Below are positions 20,310-30,467 of a stretch of DNA of 40,200 nt, in pieces. Within the stretch, counting starts at the first letter, position 1; each line of letters begins with the position of its first letter. Position numbers and translations under genes: made by a program. Source of the stretch: Periconia sp. R9002 (Eukaryota; Ascomycota; Dothideomycetes; Pleosporales; Periconiaceae); the NCBI GenBank assembly GCA_023627715.1, contig JAMAHW010000162.1, forward strand, positions 1 to 40,200. Reading direction: 5' to 3'. The notes under the pieces were generated by a model, which was not told the DNA's origin, searched no databases, and saw only the letters and a list, made by a program, of their open reading frames with translations.

Positions 20310-20801
20310 CTACGATTGCGAAACAACGCATTCTCTCGCCATATGGCCAGGCTCGCCGCATTTGTAGCAAGCCTTGCCTGTGCAACCGGTCTGCTGTACG
20401 GGTGGTTTTGATGGCTGGGGACAATCTTTCGCCATATGGTTAGGGTCGGCGCATTTGTAGCAAGCCATGCCAGGTTTGCAAGCGGTGTTTGGCGCTGCTG
20501 CAGGTGATTTGGCTGGCTCGCGAGCCTCCACCTTGGACACCGGAAGCTGCTCTGGCACTTGGTCTTCCTCGATTCCCGGGAGAGGTTGGGTGCTTGGCTC
20601 CTCGCGCGCGGCCAAGCCCTGGGGCTTGACGGGTGGTTGAATGGGGGGCGCAGGAGTAGAAGAAAATTTCGTGTCCCAAGCTGCTATTTCGCTGAGCTGC
20701 TCTGGTGTAAACGGCTTGCAGCCATTGAGGCCTTTGCATCCGGTGAATCTGGGTGCCGCGGAGACGAGGGCGGCGGATAGAAGGACGAGGAGGAGCTTCA
20801 T
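20310..20801 (-). CDS. Predicted secreted protein with two CCHC zinc knuckles
   Basis: Intact 163-residue frame. Residues 1-16 form a strong signal peptide (MKLLLVLLSAALVSAA, cleavage expected before Pro17). A Cys pair follows (GCKGLNGCKPF), then a Pro/Glu-rich linker (about 45-105). The C-terminus has two related modules, each with an extra upstream Cys: CYKCADPNHMAKDC (114-127) and CYKCGEPGHMAREC (145-158), both exact CX2CX4HX4C. CCHC knuckles normally bind single-stranded nucleic acid inside the cell (Gis2/CNBP, retroviral nucleocapsid), so the pairing with a secretion signal is unusual. Small size, secretion, cysteines and a transposon-rich setting would fit an effector or an extracellular RNA-binding protein; neither is shown. 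The first ATG is used and it has the only credible signal sequence. Confidence 0.8.
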   Translation of the reverse strand: MKLLLVLLSAALVSAAPRFTGCKGLNGCKPFTPEQLSEIAAWDTKFSSTPAPPIQPPVKPQGLAAREEPSTQPLPGIEEDQVPEQLPVSKVEAREPAKSPAAAPNTACKPGMACYKCADPNHMAKDCPQPSKPPVQQTGCTGKACYKCGEPGHMARECVVSQS

Positions 20802-22199
20802 GGTGTTGGATAGGTGGATGTGTTGGTCGCTTGCAATGGAAAAAGGTGTGGTCTGCGAACAAATGTAATGTAAAGACTGACTGGCCAGAGTACGATTGTT
20901 GGAAAAAGAAAAAGAATGAAGAAGTGAATTTGCTGCTGCTGAATTCGTAACTGAAGCTTCTGTTGCCCGATAGTTATATTCCGGGACACTTGAAAAGGAT
21001 CAACAGACGCATTGTCCTGTTCAGAGATGGATACTATGCATCACAGAGTAGATGGACTTTCGAGAAGTTCTCCATCACCTCTCGCACACCCTGTATGCCG
21101 TCTCGCACGTATGCACAAACTTACCATATTGGGAGTGCTGTAAAAGCAATGCGTGCAACTTGATTATGCCTAACGCACGGCCGTGAAAATAGGAGCTCAC
21201 TTCCGCAGCTGAGTCAGACATGGTTGCTTTGGCCCCAAGTACAGCCTCTGTACCTATAAGGATGAATCTCCACCGTGTTTCATCTGTACGGATTACGGTA
21301 CGCATGTCTCGTCAAGGAATTTTCTAGGCGAAGAGGTCGTGCGAATTGCCTATGTTTGGTACTCGCCCTCTACATGTAGACATGTACGTCGGGGTTCGGT
21401 GGTCCGATCCTACGATACGCTAAGCACATCTATTCTATATGGTTGCGGAATCGTTCCGCCTGCAACTAAACTCCGATGTTCTGCGTTGTGCACAGCCTCG
21501 AAAGGAATGTAAGATTCTAGATAATCAACGAGGCGAGGAGATCGTGGTCCCACAATTGACCGTATCCGGAAACGTACGTCAGGGAGGGCAATAGCTGCGG
21601 AGAAGTTCCGCGTACGTGGATGCAATTGGAAATATAGGGAGGCATAGTGTCTCTCGGTAGTCGCGTACGTGAAAACATATGCCCGGAGGATCAATGCTCA
21701 ATCTATTTTCCATGCTGGGTTTCCGTCTGAAGCGGGGAAAGAGCGATTTGAATACACGAGGATGTTTGCGTTGGACTTGGCAACGGCGAGCTTCCACGGC
21801 GCTGCGATCTGACTTGTAAGAGAGATGTTTATCTATGGCTGCTACCATTGTTATATATTTGTAAGAGAAATTTCTCCTTTCAAGTGGATATCCTTCAACG
21901 CATACCCTCGCGTTATCTAGGCACATGTCAAAGTTGTGATATGCGTCGTCTCTGTACAATTCTGCCTGTGTGCCCCTGTCTATCTAACTCTAACTTATCA
22001 TCCGACCCCCTTCGAAGTCATTATTGTTCGGCTTGAATACCCATCGTAACCCTCATGTTTTATTGTCCCTAACATATACGGCCACGTCCGCTTGTCCCGT
22101 GGCGAATAGCGGTACCTGCAGGGTACTTGAGGACATTGTTGCTCATACCGAGGGTGTCAGCATGTGATGGCAGCTGAGGTGGCAAAGTGTCACCTACAG
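20802..22199. other. No gene seen
   Basis: About 1.4 kb. Short frames on the minus strand (for example 21579-21959) have odd composition and no family features. A weakly transposase-like phrase, TDETRWRFILIGTE, appears on the minus strand near 21250-21300 but is too short to name. Confidence 0.4.
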
Positions 22200-22490
22200 T
22201 AGGGATGATGGCTGACCCGTTCCTGCCCTGACCTTGCGTTGATGGCGATATTTCATCGATTTGGTGAAGGACGGCAGGAGGGCTCCTTGCAAAGATGGCT
22301 GATAGTTACACGTAAGGGTAGAAGTTGTTGGTACGAGGTGTGGTAAGAGCTTGTATAGGCTCCCTGGTATGCACTGCATTCGTACTAGAGAGCCACATTA
22401 GGACTCACTGTCAGACCCACTGCGGGAGCCAAAAAACGGTTCGTGGGGATCAGAATAAGCTCCCGGGCTGCAACGGCTGTTTGGTATGGT
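22200..22490 (-). repeat. Dispersed repeat, copy 3 (longest clear copy)
   Basis: Begins GGCTGACCCGTTCCTGCCC and CTGACCTTGCG, then TGGCGATATTTC, TTGGTACGAGGTGTGGTAAG, TACTAGAGAGCCACAT, CAGACCCACTGCGGGAGCC, AAAAAACGGTTCGTGGGGAT and CTCCCGGGCTGC. It aligns collinearly with copies 1, 2 and 4. It ends about 180 bases upstream of the start of the membrane-protein gene. Confidence 0.7.
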
Positions 22491-22667
22491 TCCTAGAGTT
22501 TTTGCGTCTAGTGTAGTCTTGGCGGAGCGTCTGACCACGTGATATGACGATAAAACAGGTTACGCCTTATCGTCTATCAGTACAACAGAGTCACAGCCTC
22601 CAACCACTTTTCTCCACCTCGCCAACAAGTTATACATTTGTTAGCGTCGGAATTACTCGCGACCACC

Positions 22668-23229
22668 ATGGCTCTTTTCCGTCAGGCTGGCAACTGGATC
22701 GTCCAACATCCGTTTAAATCCGCTGCAGTTGTAATTGCTCTAACTTTACTTGCTGTGGCTACAGTTGCTGTACTTGTACTTGCTACGATTATACTTGCTG
22801 CAATCGTCTTTGCTGCGCCTATTACTATACTTGCAGCCTCGGTCGTGCTAGGCCTTGCAGGATTCGCGGGCGTGGGTATCGCGGGTATTACTGCTGGTAT
22901 GTGAATATCTCCCTGATGTACAGTACTAAGTCTGCTAAAATTCTCTGTACCAAGCTTCTGCTGCTGCTATTTTCGTAGCAGGCGTAGGGCATGTATTCGC
23001 TAGAATTACATCTACCGTATTTGAGAGTGCGGGTGATAGGGGTGCTATCATTGTTGTTGTCAATGCTGTCGCTCGTGGAATTGCTGCCGTTATAACTACA
23101 ACTGGCGCAGCTATTTCATCTCATGTCCAGACCAAGTACGACTGTCTCACCTGCCCACTGCTGAGTGAAGGTTTGTTTTATAGCATTAGAGTATCAACCT
23201 TACTGATTAGTATAAAATTAGCGTACTAG
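22668..23229 (+). CDS. Small Ala/Gly-rich multi-helix membrane protein, possibly related to the IFI6/ISG12 family
   Basis: ATG at 22668 in a strong context (ACCACCATGG). Exon 1 22668-22896 joins exon 2 22955-23170 across a 58-bp GT-AG intron; a third tiny exon 23222-23229 after a 51-bp intron is likely, though the intron can also be read through in frame. Product is about 150 residues. After WIVQHPFKSA come two long hydrophobic helices rich in Ala, Val and Ile, then glycine-spaced segments GLAGFAGVGIAGITAASAAA and a motif VFESAGDRG before another hydrophobic stretch. Glycine-spaced helices followed by an xSAGxxG motif recall interferon-inducible 6-16/ISG12-type proteins, which do occur in fungi; the similarity is my impression, not a search result. 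It lies tail-to-tail with the HET gene, 62 bases between stops. Confidence 0.65.
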
Positions 23230-23291
23230 TAATAGAAAATATCAAATAACTGTTACGGACCACATTCCTCATAAGCAGCTTGATGTCGCTG

Positions 23292-25238
23292 CTAGGATAT
23301 AGTAATTATTTTTCTCCTGGCTTCATTAAACCAAGCTCGAGTCTTCATGACCTTCACTTCTTCATTCATACATTCAAAGAAACCAACGCGGTGAAAAGAA
23401 AGCTGATCCCTATCGAGTACTAGACCTAGGGAGATATACCACCCAATGATCTCTAAGCACCATACGTTCTGCGGAGGCAATTTCGTAGATAAATCCCAAT
23501 AAATCTCGACAGGCAGAATTTCACAATTGTCGTATCGCGTAAGATTGCAACCGTCCCAATGTGCTTCTTTCAATAAGCCATTCAGCCACAGGTGACCTGA
23601 CTTAACTCCAGAATATTTATGATTCTCGAATTCGTAGCTGATATCGCTGTTGACAAGCTCCACGTTTGCACGCAGAACATTCTTGTCTTCCAGTAGGTAC
23701 CGTTCGAAGAATTGGATCGGCCCATTGAGAGACGCCCATGACCAAGTTGGGCCAGAGATTCTGCTGGCTTTGCATTCCTTAGGTCGATACCATAGAAGCT
23801 CCGATGCTATATCATTCTTCCACAATCCTGCGAGATAATCAGATACTTCATAGCCTCGAATTTCCGAGTAATTTTGCGCCAGAGCCACACAGGCAGAAAG
23901 TCTGTCGGTTGCTTTGGTGAGTTCGCGATGCGTATAACGGCTGATACTTTTCTGCCAACTTTCTGCCACATTTGAGGCACCCATTTCCCCGTCATCAGCC
24001 ATTTTCGACCGTATTTCGTGGGCTCGGTAAGGATCGTCAACGGCATGTGTAGGGTCTATATGCTCGAAGCGTGGGTCATCACCTCCATCGAGAGTCTTAC
24101 AACCACCTTGCAGGCATCTCCAGGTCGTTTGCTTTGAACCAAACCTTATAAGCCGACGGGAGAGTACATCTTCTTGCATCGTCCATGCTCTTTTATCTAT
24201 AGGCTCGTCGAAGGTGTCGTAAATCGGATTCTTAGACAATAGTACAGAGCCCTCATTGTTCTCAAGCTTGTGAAGGTAAGGTACTCGGAACCAACCACCA
24301 TAAGCTTCTGCAAGATTACGAACCCCAAGAAACCCCTCCGTACTTTCCGTAGCGCAAGCCGCAGCGATAGTAACGGTAGCGCCGCGATAGATGTTCGCCA
24401 TATTATTGATTTCCTTTTGGCGGTCTTCTTGGTCATCTTGGATTATACAGATCGCGTCAACCCAGATATAGGACAATCCAAGTGACTGTGTTACTTCAAG
24501 AGCATCTACTATGGTCCGTGGTAGTTGAGATGATTTGATCTCTCGTAAACGGTCCTCAACATTTGCTTTCATCGTTTGTGAGTTTTTCTGGTGCTTATTC
24601 TTTCCCCAGCAGTAGCTCAATGCTACATATTCAGGATGCTCTCCTGGAGGAACCGTATACAGTCTAACAGACGTGCCTTCGTGTATGTGCAAGAGACGCG
24701 TTGGTGTTGTGTTTATTTGAAATTTCCTAAAAATTTCGTTGCATTTCTTATGGTGACGCATGCAGCGATCGAGTCGCTCCCAGCAATGTCGCAAAGTTGA
24801 CTCCGCTTTGAACTCCGTGAGAGGTCTTTGTTTGATATATCTTCCAGCGCAGTTATCTGCTTCTGTTAATTCAAACTTTCAGTATTCATCAACAGAGTGG
24901 TACGTACCATCGCTGGCAGATATATGCAGCCTTGACTTCCTTTCTTCCTCTTCGGTTTCGTTTTGGCTTATGCACTTGCCATCTTTATCTATCCAACTTG
25001 CGACAAGATAGGCAGGATTTTCGTCTTCACTGGAAACAGATAGGTGGAGTTTATCTGTACTTCTCAGACTTGCGGTTGGAAGACTCAGGGTCCAATTGAA
25101 GAGAGTGCACGATTTGGCCAGCTCTTTTACATCAAAGAAGGAACAATAAAGCTTCAATTTATCAGGATGGCCAGTTTCTACGATAAGAATATCTTGACAG
25201 TGTCCACAAGAATGTGGAGATACTTTTGAAAGAGACAT
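23292..25238 (-). CDS. HET-domain protein (heterokaryon incompatibility family)
   Basis: Two exons: 25238-24908 and 24862-23292, joined across a 45-bp GT-AG intron that restores one frame of 633 residues. The N-terminus has a CGHC motif (possible metal site) usual in long HET proteins, then the linker with HCWERLDRCMRHH. HET core: YVALSYCWG, then LPRTIVDALEVTQSLGLSY with WVDAICIIQDD, and MANIYRGATVTIAA, later RAWTMQEDVLSRR and GPTWSWAS. HET domains are TIR-like in fold and trigger incompatibility cell death when activated in fungi. All core motifs are present and there is no lesion, so this is the most complete conflict gene in the window. It converges on the small membrane-protein gene. Confidence 0.9.
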
Positions 25239-25477
25239 TTTCTTTTATTTTCAGTGAAGTGTCATGAGAGAGGCCGATGGTTGACTCGAACTTAGGCAGC
25301 CGTCTGATTCTTGCGGCAACATGCCAAGACGTTATGGGGTATGCATTCTTATTGGGCCCACGTAAATGGATTCTTCGGCGATGTGAAGCCGAGGGCTGCT
25401 TTGGGTGCGCCGTGCATATCTTTGAGGCGTAGTTCGCCACCACAAACGATGACTGGCCGACACGCACCCACCTAGGT

Positions 25478-25705
25478 CTTGCGCCGATGGCAATATTTCG
25501 GGGGTTTGGTGAAGAAGCAAAGGATGCTCTGTGACAGAGAGCTGACTCTTAATTGGTAAAATGTGTAGTAAAAGCTTGTACAGGCTCCCGAATATGCACT
25601 GGATCCTTGCTAGGGAGCCACATCAAAACTCGTTGTCAGACCCACTGCGAGAGCCAAAAGAAGGCTCATGGGAATCAGAACAGGTTCCTGGGCTGCTTCC
25701 TTGTT
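25478..25705 (-). repeat. Dispersed repeat, copy 4
   Basis: Shares CTTGCGCCGATGGCAATATT with copy 2 and TGCACTGGATC, TAGGGAGCCACATC, CAGACCCACTGCGAGAGCC and GGTTCCTGGGCTGC with copy 3. The outer GGCCGACCCGCTCCTG end is missing, so it is truncated by about 30 bases. Confidence 0.65.
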
Positions 25706-25836
25706 GCGTGATTACATCAGCAGACTCGGCGCTTGTCAAGGGTTGTTGCTGAGTCAACCAGCACGTCCAGTGTCCCTTCCCTAATCCTCTCTTGCATCGA
25801 CCCGTACAACCTCGCAATGCGGTACAACATGCGGCG

Positions 25837-27048
25837 ATGTCTACATCCAGGGCCTCTGTGACACAGGATCAAAAAATCACACCGCCTTCGAGCTTCACGG
25901 AACGGCCATTGACGCCGCCGCCGACCGACGAGAAGCAGTTCACCCAAGCCAATCGAGTCGTCGCGCTCTTCGAAGAGATCCGGGCCGGAAGGTATATCAA
26001 GCGACACCCGTGGACAGAGTTTCAGCTTGCGGAAAGAGATTATGATCAGATAGAGCGCCAGCTTGAGCGAGACGAGGGGCTGTCAGGATACGTCAATGAT
26101 AAGATACGGTAAGTATACTCCAGACATAGTGGGCGTGGCGACTAACAACAGACTGGTTAGGTATGATTACAACGGGGAAACCCATTGCCTCGTTATTCGT
26201 ATGCCGACGGGAGTACATGAGCTGTTCACTGATGGAGTTGAGGACGCAATTCGAAGCCAGCTGAAAGTGATACGCAACGGATCAGGCAAGGAAGCCCGCT
26301 TTGCGCAGAAAGTGCGGCCAGCCCGATCGACCGAGATAGAATTCCCAGTAGAAAACGCTCCACCCGGCAAGAAATCAAAATACGAGCCGGATGCTTCTTT
26401 CTGGCACGACGAGGCGCAATACCCCCGGGGTTGTCATCGAAGTCGCATATTCACAGAAGAAAAAGAGGCTAGGTCGGCTGGCTGAAGACTATCTTCTCGA
26501 TTCGGACGCGAACATACGCATGGTTGTCGGGCTGGATATCGAGTATGGCAAGAAAGACTCACGCAAGGCGACATTGTCAGTGTGGCGAACCGATCTGTTC
26601 CATACTCCTAATGGGGATGAACTGCGAGTTGTTCAAGATGCCGCAGATGAGGTATATCATATGCCCGAAAATTTTCTCTTGCCTTATCTGACAGTCAGAT
26701 TAGACATTCCGGGACGATCAAGGCAACCCTACCGATTATCCAGGCTTGCAGCTGCGCCTCAGCGATTTTGCCCATAAAGGACTGGTGCAGGAAAAGCTAG
26801 GAAGCCATGATCAAAAATTGGTTATATCCGCTAAACAGCTTTGCGAATTCCTTACTGCAGCGGAGGTCAAGGTAGGGCAGAGAGGATCGCTTAGCAAGGA
26901 TCCAATCCCCCCAGGAGTCGAGAAGAGGAAGCGGTCAGAAACACCTCCAGAAGAGATTGCGTCTAGCGATGAAGCGAGATACGTCGAACAAGAGGAGAGA
27001 GCGGCGAAGCGTATAGCGGACGATGACCCGGATTATAGGAATAGATGA
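25837..27048 (+). pseudogene. PD-(D/E)XK-like fungal protein with a one-base frameshift
   Basis: Exons 25837-26108, 26161-26651 and 26704-27048, introns 52 and 52 bp; about 368 residues. A Pro/Thr N-terminus is followed by a helical ALFEEIRAGRYIKR region. The core has EPDASFWHDE, GVVIEVAYSQKKKRLGRLA and MVVGLDIEYG: Asp, then Glu in a beta-strand, then Gln/Lys, a layout seen in PD-(D/E)XK folds of the Uma2 sort. The C-terminus is acidic and Lys/Arg-rich with an RKRSETPP patch. I know the family as expanded in Pleosporales without a named role. The lesion is one extra C in CCCCC at 26422-26426: QYP and GVVIEV are in different frames, with no possible intron. It could be a real mutation or a homopolymer error. 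Confidence 0.65.
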
Positions 27049-27200
27049 ATGGGAGGCAGATTGATAGCCTGATATCTGACATACCCGCTTCTATCTAGCC
27101 AAACACATCGGCTCCATTAGGAACTCTTAGGATAACGCTTTTCCATTAGGACTTTATCTTTCATTTTAATCTAGATGGTATTGACATTGATTAAGTACAT

Positions 27201-28319
27201 TCACCATTTTGTGTGCCCTCCCCTTGCATCTATTACAGCTTGGCACCGCTCATTCATATTCCCAGTATATCGAGCAAAATCAGATACCTTTAATGCCGTC
27301 CACTCGTTTTCTACACATTTCCGTAGCTCTGCGAGAGATCGTGGAGATCTCTTCGCCACTCTCTGCTTCATCATCCGCCACACATTCTCTATGGGATTCA
27401 GATCAGGAGAGCTAGCAGGCCAGCACATCTTGTCTATTCCATGTTTATCGTGGAGCTGCTTGGTGAGCTTGGCGGTATGTGGAGAAGCGCCGTCTTCCAT
27501 TAGCATGACCTGTCTCGAACGGTTCTGCGGGTGCTGAGCCACCCATTCCATGAAACAATATACCCAAGGGAGCACCCTTTCTCTGTGTACACCGCCCGTA
27601 TATCTGCCCCATTCTTTCTCCATCACCACCATCGGCCCTTTACCAAATGCCGAGATGCTTGCGTGAACTGTCCACGAGGAGTAGGTTCTGAACTTAGGAA
27701 CGCAACAGGACTGGTCATATTTCTCATCTGGTCGCCGGGTGACGTAGACTCTTCCGAAGACCTCGGTTGAGAAGGAACACTCGTCAGTCCAGACAATGCG
27801 AGCCCATTGCTCTGGCTTCCAGCTTAAATGCTCGGTCGCCCACGCCAGGCGCATCTGCTTCTGCGCTTCGGTGAGCAGAGGCTTCGCAGTAGCGACGCGG
27901 CGCCCGTACGACTCCATCCTGAATGCTGCCCTCAGCGCTTTGCGGCCAACCTGAACACCCTCTAGTCGAGCGATCTCCTTGTACGTCATGCGACGATGAG
28001 CAGCATCAAGGGTAGCCCGAACAATGAGGCGTTGGCGCACCTGATTTGTGATAGCAGACTTTCTTCCTATTGGCTTCTTTGGAGCCTCCACTCCGGACTT
28101 GAGCACAGATTGTACGGTTGTCCGGGGAAGTCCCATGCTCGTAGCAATGGCTTCTGCGGACCAATGCAGGACCTTCGAGAGGGTGAAAATGCGACAGCGC
28201 TGCTGGTAGGTCAGTCTAGTCCCTGGCCGTCTGTTGAGGTCACGGGTCCGCTCTGACGGCCTCAGAGCACGATACCGGTGAGAAGTTGTGCTGGGCATAT
28301 TGTATTCTCTGATACGCAT
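27201..28319 (-). CDS. Tc1/mariner-type (DD34E) transposase, full length
   Basis: Uninterrupted 372 residues. An N-terminal helix-turn-helix part (YQQRCRIFTLSKVLHWS, IATSMGLPRTTVQSVLKSG) and a second one (YKEIARLEGVQVGRKALRAA) precede the DDE_3-type catalytic domain: Asp179 in WTDECSFS, Asp276 in LMEDGASPHTA and Glu311 in PDLNPIENVW, 34 residues between the last two. The family cuts and pastes at TA sites. Met8 (MPSTTSHRY) is a likely alternative start. I could not find matching terminal inverted repeats at the two flanks, so the element's ends are not set and mobility is uncertain although the enzyme looks intact. A truncated relative lies at 18.7 kb. Confidence 0.9.
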   Translation of the reverse strand: MRIREYNMPSTTSHRYRALRPSERTRDLNRRPGTRLTYQQRCRIFTLSKVLHWSAEAIATSMGLPRTTVQSVLKSGVEAPKKPIGRKSAITNQVRQRLIVRATLDAAHRRMTYKEIARLEGVQVGRKALRAAFRMESYGRRVATAKPLLTEAQKQMRLAWATEHLSWKPEQWARIVWTDECSFSTEVFGRVYVTRRPDEKYDQSCCVPKFRTYSSWTVHASISAFGKGPMVVMEKEWGRYTGGVHRERVLPWVYCFMEWVAQHPQNRSRQVMLMEDGASPHTAKLTKQLHDKHGIDKMCWPASSPDLNPIENVWRMMKQRVAKRSPRSLAELRKCVENEWTALKVSDFARYTGNMNERCQAVIDARGGHTKW

Positions 28320-29527
28320 ACTGGAGCACTTAAAGGTGCCTTCGCTTTATACCTGGAGCTAATACTCTCGCACCTTCCATGAAGCTTTCCCGGGATGACC
28401 AATTCTCGTCAATGCTTTGGAATACAGATCCGTCGTATTCGGTTTAAATGTATTCATTGCTCCGCATTTGCTGTGTAATCTCTGCCATCTACATACTAAT
28501 GTAAAGCGTCTTCAGGTGACACTAACCCAGAAAGACGACGTGCAGAGGCTGTGAGTCACCGCAGGAGTTTCCTGCGGGCTGTCTTGGCTAACCGTACTGA
28601 CACCTTATCTTGACCACAGCATCCCCGGTTGTAGAGCAAGGAGCCCAGTCCGCTTCTGAAGGTGTATGTCGAGGACAAGACTCAGCCACACGTGGATTTA
28701 TTGGATCCCGCTTTAGTCCCCGCGGTGGAGCTTGCGCTAGCTCCCCGTGGCGGGGCAGATCAAAGCTAAGTCTCATACAGTAATGAGATCCAGGGACCAC
28801 AACGGCTCCACGACGGGAACCGAAACTGGGCCCTCGGAAGGCAAACCAGGCAAGGGTGGTGTGGGAACGGGAACTGGTTTGACATGATTTGGGTAGGATC
28901 CGCCTTCAGCCCCGGCTCCAGCAGAAGCCACATTGCAATCGGCGCTACAACGCCGCTCCTAGAACAACCCGGTGCCAACCATAGCTGGTATTGTTTTCTG
29001 TATCAACAAGTAGACCTTCACTTGCCCTCGAGGCGATTTTTTTCTTTATCGTAGAATAAAGTACAGTACACATCACGATACGTATTTTATATCTTGCCAC
29101 AACATTCAAGAGCTCAGCGGATGATGGCGCCGGAGCGAAATGGTGCCAAGTATTCTGTGCCAGATCGAGATCCACTACAGAAACCAAATTAGGCTTCTCA
29201 GTTAGATACAACACTGTAAGGCGCAGGAAAAACATCATGGGTATTTTGCAATGTGATATAGGAAAAGGGAAGTCTTGAAGGTAAAACAAACCAAAAACAA
29301 AAGTCGGATTTTTCTTGTTCGCACGTCTAAACCCATTTCATCAAGACATGTAACCCCCATGGTCCAGCAAATCCACCACCATCTTCCATGTAGAGTTTGA
29401 GCTGCCCAGCTAACACAGATACTGTACTCGGCCTTCATACGCACTACCACATCGAACTAGATATGACTGTCCTGGAGATCCTTACAGGGAGCTTGCTAGC
29501 GTTTGTACGGTCGGTTGAAGCGTGTTA
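28320..29527. other. No gene seen; possible scrap of the dispersed repeat near 28800
   Basis: GGCTCCACGACGGGAACCGA, continuing AACTGGGCCC near 28803-28833, resembles one end of the dispersed repeat (GGCTCCAC, GGGAACC, AAAA, GGCCC). The rest, including a minus-strand frame at 28945-29289, shows no family features. Confidence 0.35.
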
Positions 29528-30467
29528 TCAAACCATGTATTTCTTCGCTACCCTCCAGAAGTCACCCACAAATTCACCACCCTCTTCCCTGTACTTGATA
29601 AATTCATCCGACTTTCCAATCGTATCAATCTCGCAAACTATATACTCAAGCACTAGCTTCCTTAAAGCATCCAGAGTATTGTCTTCGCTTCTATCCGGTA
29701 GGTCTGGGCTTGAATACGCATATCTCGCGAGCTCAACAATTTGAAGCTCAGGAGTGTTTTGTGCAATTTGTTAAGGGTGAGGGCTTTGAGTGGTGTGATC
29801 AGACGGACATGCGCAAAACAGTAGAGTCTTGCATGGGCGAGGAGGACTGGCGTGAAGTTTTGGTATATAGTCTTATTTGGTTTGGGCTCGAAACGCTGCA
29901 GAATTTGACTTTTGGGGTCGCCGTCCCGTAAGTAGTTTCGGCTGTTGAATTCAGCTCGTAACGGAGCCCTCGAAGTGGGCCTCGGTTCGACTTGAGGCTC
30001 AGGTGTTACCTCAGGCGGACTCTCTGGGGGTATTCCCTGTTCAACAGTGGGGGGCGGTAGTGCAGCATAGCCCTTCTTGCCTTTCTTTTTTTTCTTAGAT
30101 AGTGCATTGATCCCCCAAAGTTCATCGCCTTCGTTCAGCTGGATATTGCCCGGTGTGGGCGGCGAGAGTGTTTCTGACGGCGGTACCGTGTAGTCCCCAC
30201 GGTAGGCGTACTTGCAGAACCGGATAAAATCGTCAACCTCAATGTCTTCGATGCGCGCACATCGCTTTTCAGATTCTTCCATTCCGCCATTGATGAGTGC
30301 ATCTAGTTGTTGGCTAGTAGCAGCAAGCGCAGCTGCATGCACCATGATAGGTTTCCCCTCCTTACCAATGAAGAAGGTAAATTGGTGCGACAAGATGAGG
30401 CTGCAGGGATTTAGCTTGACCAAATCGACATAAGAGTAGGAACTCACTCTTTGAACGTCGATGCCAT
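29528..30467 (-). pseudogene. BTB/POZ-domain protein with shifted C-terminus
   Basis: ATG at 30467; exon 1 is only 20 bases (MASTFKD), then a 47-bp intron (30447-30401), then a long exon. The BTB part has FIGKEGKPIMVHAAALAATS, LDALINGGMEES and FCKYAYRGDYTVP, the usual form of fungal BTB proteins that lie far from the Cul3-adaptor type. A Lys-rich KKKKKGKKG patch and a proline linker follow, then ARLYCFAHVRLITPLKAL. Near 29738-29750 the frame is lost: the present frame stops at 29662, whereas the other frame continues ELARYAYSSPDLPDR, LRKLVLEYIVCEID, EFVGDFWRVAKKYMV to a stop at 29528. That continuation is what relatives have, so a deletion here removed a few codons and the frame. The truncated protein may still be made. 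Confidence 0.7.

Noticed and set aside
21579..21959. Minus-strand frame of 126 codons as a gene
   Set aside because: Composition is unlike the other genes, there are no motifs, and it overlaps other equally poor frames.
28945..29289. Minus-strand frame of 114 codons as a gene
   Set aside because: No family features, AT-rich, and no intron or start context that would support it.
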